Below, one piece after another: positions 63,120 through 64,000 of a stretch of DNA of 64,000 bases. The stretch's first letter is position 1. Every line of letters starts with the position of its first letter. This DNA comes from Eleusine coracana subsp. coracana (taxonomy: Eukaryota; Streptophyta; Magnoliopsida; Poales; Poaceae). The position numbers and the translations under genes are program-made. The stretch spans positions 8,232,949 through 8,296,948 of the forward strand of contig CM064430.1 in NCBI GenBank assembly GCA_032690845.1. Direction: 5' to 3'. The notes under the pieces are model-generated. The model did no database searches. It had not been told where the DNA came from and was given only the letters and a program-made list of their open reading frames with translations.

Positions 63120-63233
63120 ATGCGCGCCTCCCCTCCTCCCCCTCCGCCATGGCCCCACTCGCCGCATCCACCTCCTCCCTCCCCACCGCGCCGCCACGGG
63201 GCACCGACACCTCCGCCTCCCGCACCTCCGTGA
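63120..63233 (+). promoter_or_regulatory. Upstream open reading frame overlapping the PPR start
   Basis: ATG at 63120 opens a 37-codon, proline-rich frame that ends at TGA 63231-63233, out of frame with and past the main ATG at 63149. If the transcript includes it, it could lower initiation at the main start. Confidence 0.4.
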
Positions 63234-64000
63234 ACCTCCTCCGCTCCCTGGCCCGCTCCCGCCGCACGGACCTCTCCCACCGCGCGCTCCTCCTCTTCCG
63301 CTCCCTCCACTCCGGCCCGGACGCGCCGCCGCTCCGCTACTCCCTCCCCGCCGCGCTCTCTGCGGCCTCCTTCCTCGCCGCGCTCCACGAGGGCCGCCAG
63401 CTCCACGCGCTCGCCGCCAAGGCCGGCCTCGCCCCCGCCCAAACCATCGTCGCCAACTCCCTCATCCACTTCTACTCCTCCTGCGGCCTCCCGGCCGACG
63501 CGGTCGCGCTCTTCCGCCGCGTCCCCGACAAGTCCCTCGTCTCCTGGAACGCCGCCGTCGACGCGCTCGCGAGCAACGGGGACCACCTCGGCGCGCTCGA
63601 CCTGTTCCGCGAGATGCAGCGCGCCGCCGCCGCGCTGGCGCCCGACGCATACACGATCCAGAGCGTGCTCGGCGCGTGCGCCGGCGCCGGCACGCTCTCG
63701 CTCGGCCTCTACGCGCACGCTCTGCTCCTCCGCGAGCTCGGCGGCGCCGGCGCCGGGGAGGACGTGTCACGCGACGTGCTGATCAACAACTCGCTCGTCG
63801 ACCTTTACGGCAAGTGCGGCGCGGTGGAGCTCGCGCGCCAGGTGTTCGACCGGATGCCCCAGCGGGACCTGTCCTCCTGGAACGCCATGATCCTCGCGCT
63901 GGCCAACCACGGCCGCGTCCGCGAGTCCCTGGACCTCTTCGACCGCATGACCCAAATAGAGAACATCACGCCCAACGCCATCACTTTCGTCTCCGTGCTG
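63149..64000 (+). CDS. PLS-class PPR protein, CRR28-like (5' part)
   Basis: The frame is open from ATG 63149 to the window end (284 codons) and continues outside. After an Ala/Ser/Arg-rich, organelle-targeting-like N-terminus come PPR motifs: GRQLHALAAKAGL, NSLIHFYSSCGLPADAVALF, KSLVSWNAAVDAL, GALDLFREMQRA, YTIQSVLGACAGAGTLSLG, NSLVDLYGKCGAVELARQVF, RDLSSWNAMILALANHGRV and ITFVSVL. The alternation of P, L and S types marks the editing-factor (PLS) subfamily. The order and wording resemble Arabidopsis At1g59720 (CRR28), a DYW protein for editing of plastid ndh transcripts; orthology is from memory. The C-terminal E/DYW part lies beyond the window. No intron is seen so far, as usual for this family. 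Confidence 0.9.
   Translation, partial: MAPLAASTSSLPTAPPRGTDTSASRTSVNLLRSLARSRRTDLSHRALLLFRSLHSGPDAPPLRYSLPAALSAASFLAALHEGRQLHALAAKAGLAPAQTIVANSLIHFYSSCGLPADAVALFRRVPDKSLVSWNAAVDALASNGDHLGALDLFREMQRAAAALAPDAYTIQSVLGACAGAGTLSLGLYAHALLLRELGGAGAGEDVSRDVLINNSLVDLYGKCGAVELARQVFDRMPQRDLSSWNAMILALANHGRVRESLDLFDRMTQIENITPNAITFVSVL

Noticed and set aside
63005..63718. 237-codon minus-strand frame opposite the PPR gene
   Set aside because: Antisense shadow of a GC-rich exon with Gly/Glu/Arg-rich low complexity.

Overview
The window is nuclear DNA from a grass (Poaceae). Reasons: GC-rich 5' exons in a mosaic of AT-rich intergenic DNA, plant-type split genes with GT-AG introns, many Stowaway- and Tourist-like MITEs, nested LTR retrotransposons, and grass-type proteins. 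The species cannot be named from sequence alone. From memory, a DXS gene lies close to a plasma-membrane H+-ATPase gene on rice chromosome 7, so the gene order may be collinear with rice; this needs a synteny check.

Layout. (1) 1-10.9 kb: a decayed minus-strand gene of the transposon-associated Ulp1/C48-protease type. It sits in very AT-rich DNA sown with the palindromic motif AGTATATATACT, and GC-rich modules are repeated at its 5' side. (2) 10.9-16.2 kb: a cluster of small non-autonomous elements: a probable Helitron with an internal 227-bp duplication, a Tourist-like MITE, two Stowaway-like MITEs, a Mutator-type foldback element with a perfect 9-bp target duplication, and a Tourist-related inverted-repeat element. 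(3) 16.2-25.2 kb: one old Ty1/copia retrotransposon interrupted by two further insertions that look like solo LTRs (2,483 and 1,132 bp). (4) 25.2-29 kb: more foldback elements and MITEs.

(5) 29.2-31.7 kb (+): an intact three-exon DXS gene (first enzyme of the plastid MEP isoprenoid pathway). (6) 34.5-35.4 kb: a Pack-MULE-like element, GC-rich inside with about 190-bp terminal inverted repeats. (7) 36.2-38.0 kb (-): an NPF (NRT1/PTR) transporter gene with several frameshifting small deletions. (8) 38.6-45.4 kb (-): a seven-exon gene for a microspherule/MCRS1-type nuclear protein with a C-terminal FHA domain (855 aa). (9) 45.4-55.9 kb: gene-poor DNA holding a 341-bp solo LTR with 5S-rRNA-like sequence (Cassandra-like) and other MITEs. 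(10) 56.1-61.5 kb (+): a complete 21-exon plasma-membrane P3A H+-ATPase (956 aa), with one GC-AG intron. (11) 62.0-62.7 kb: a 673-bp Mutator-type inverted-repeat element. (12) 63.1 kb to the window end (+): the 5' part of a PLS-class PPR gene resembling Arabidopsis CRR28.

The host genes are unrelated single-copy neighbours and do not form a pathway or cluster. DXS and the PPR protein are expected in plastids (isoprenoid precursors; organelle RNA editing), the H+-ATPase and NPF protein at the plasma membrane, and the MCRS1 protein in the nucleus. I found no CRISPR array, tRNA or rRNA gene, and no convincing new multi-gene system. The most unusual signals are the AGTATATATACT-saturated Ulp1 region, the repeated palindromic GGAC-GT-CGGTC motif inside the large solo LTR, the 5S-like solo LTR and the clustered deletions in the NPF gene.
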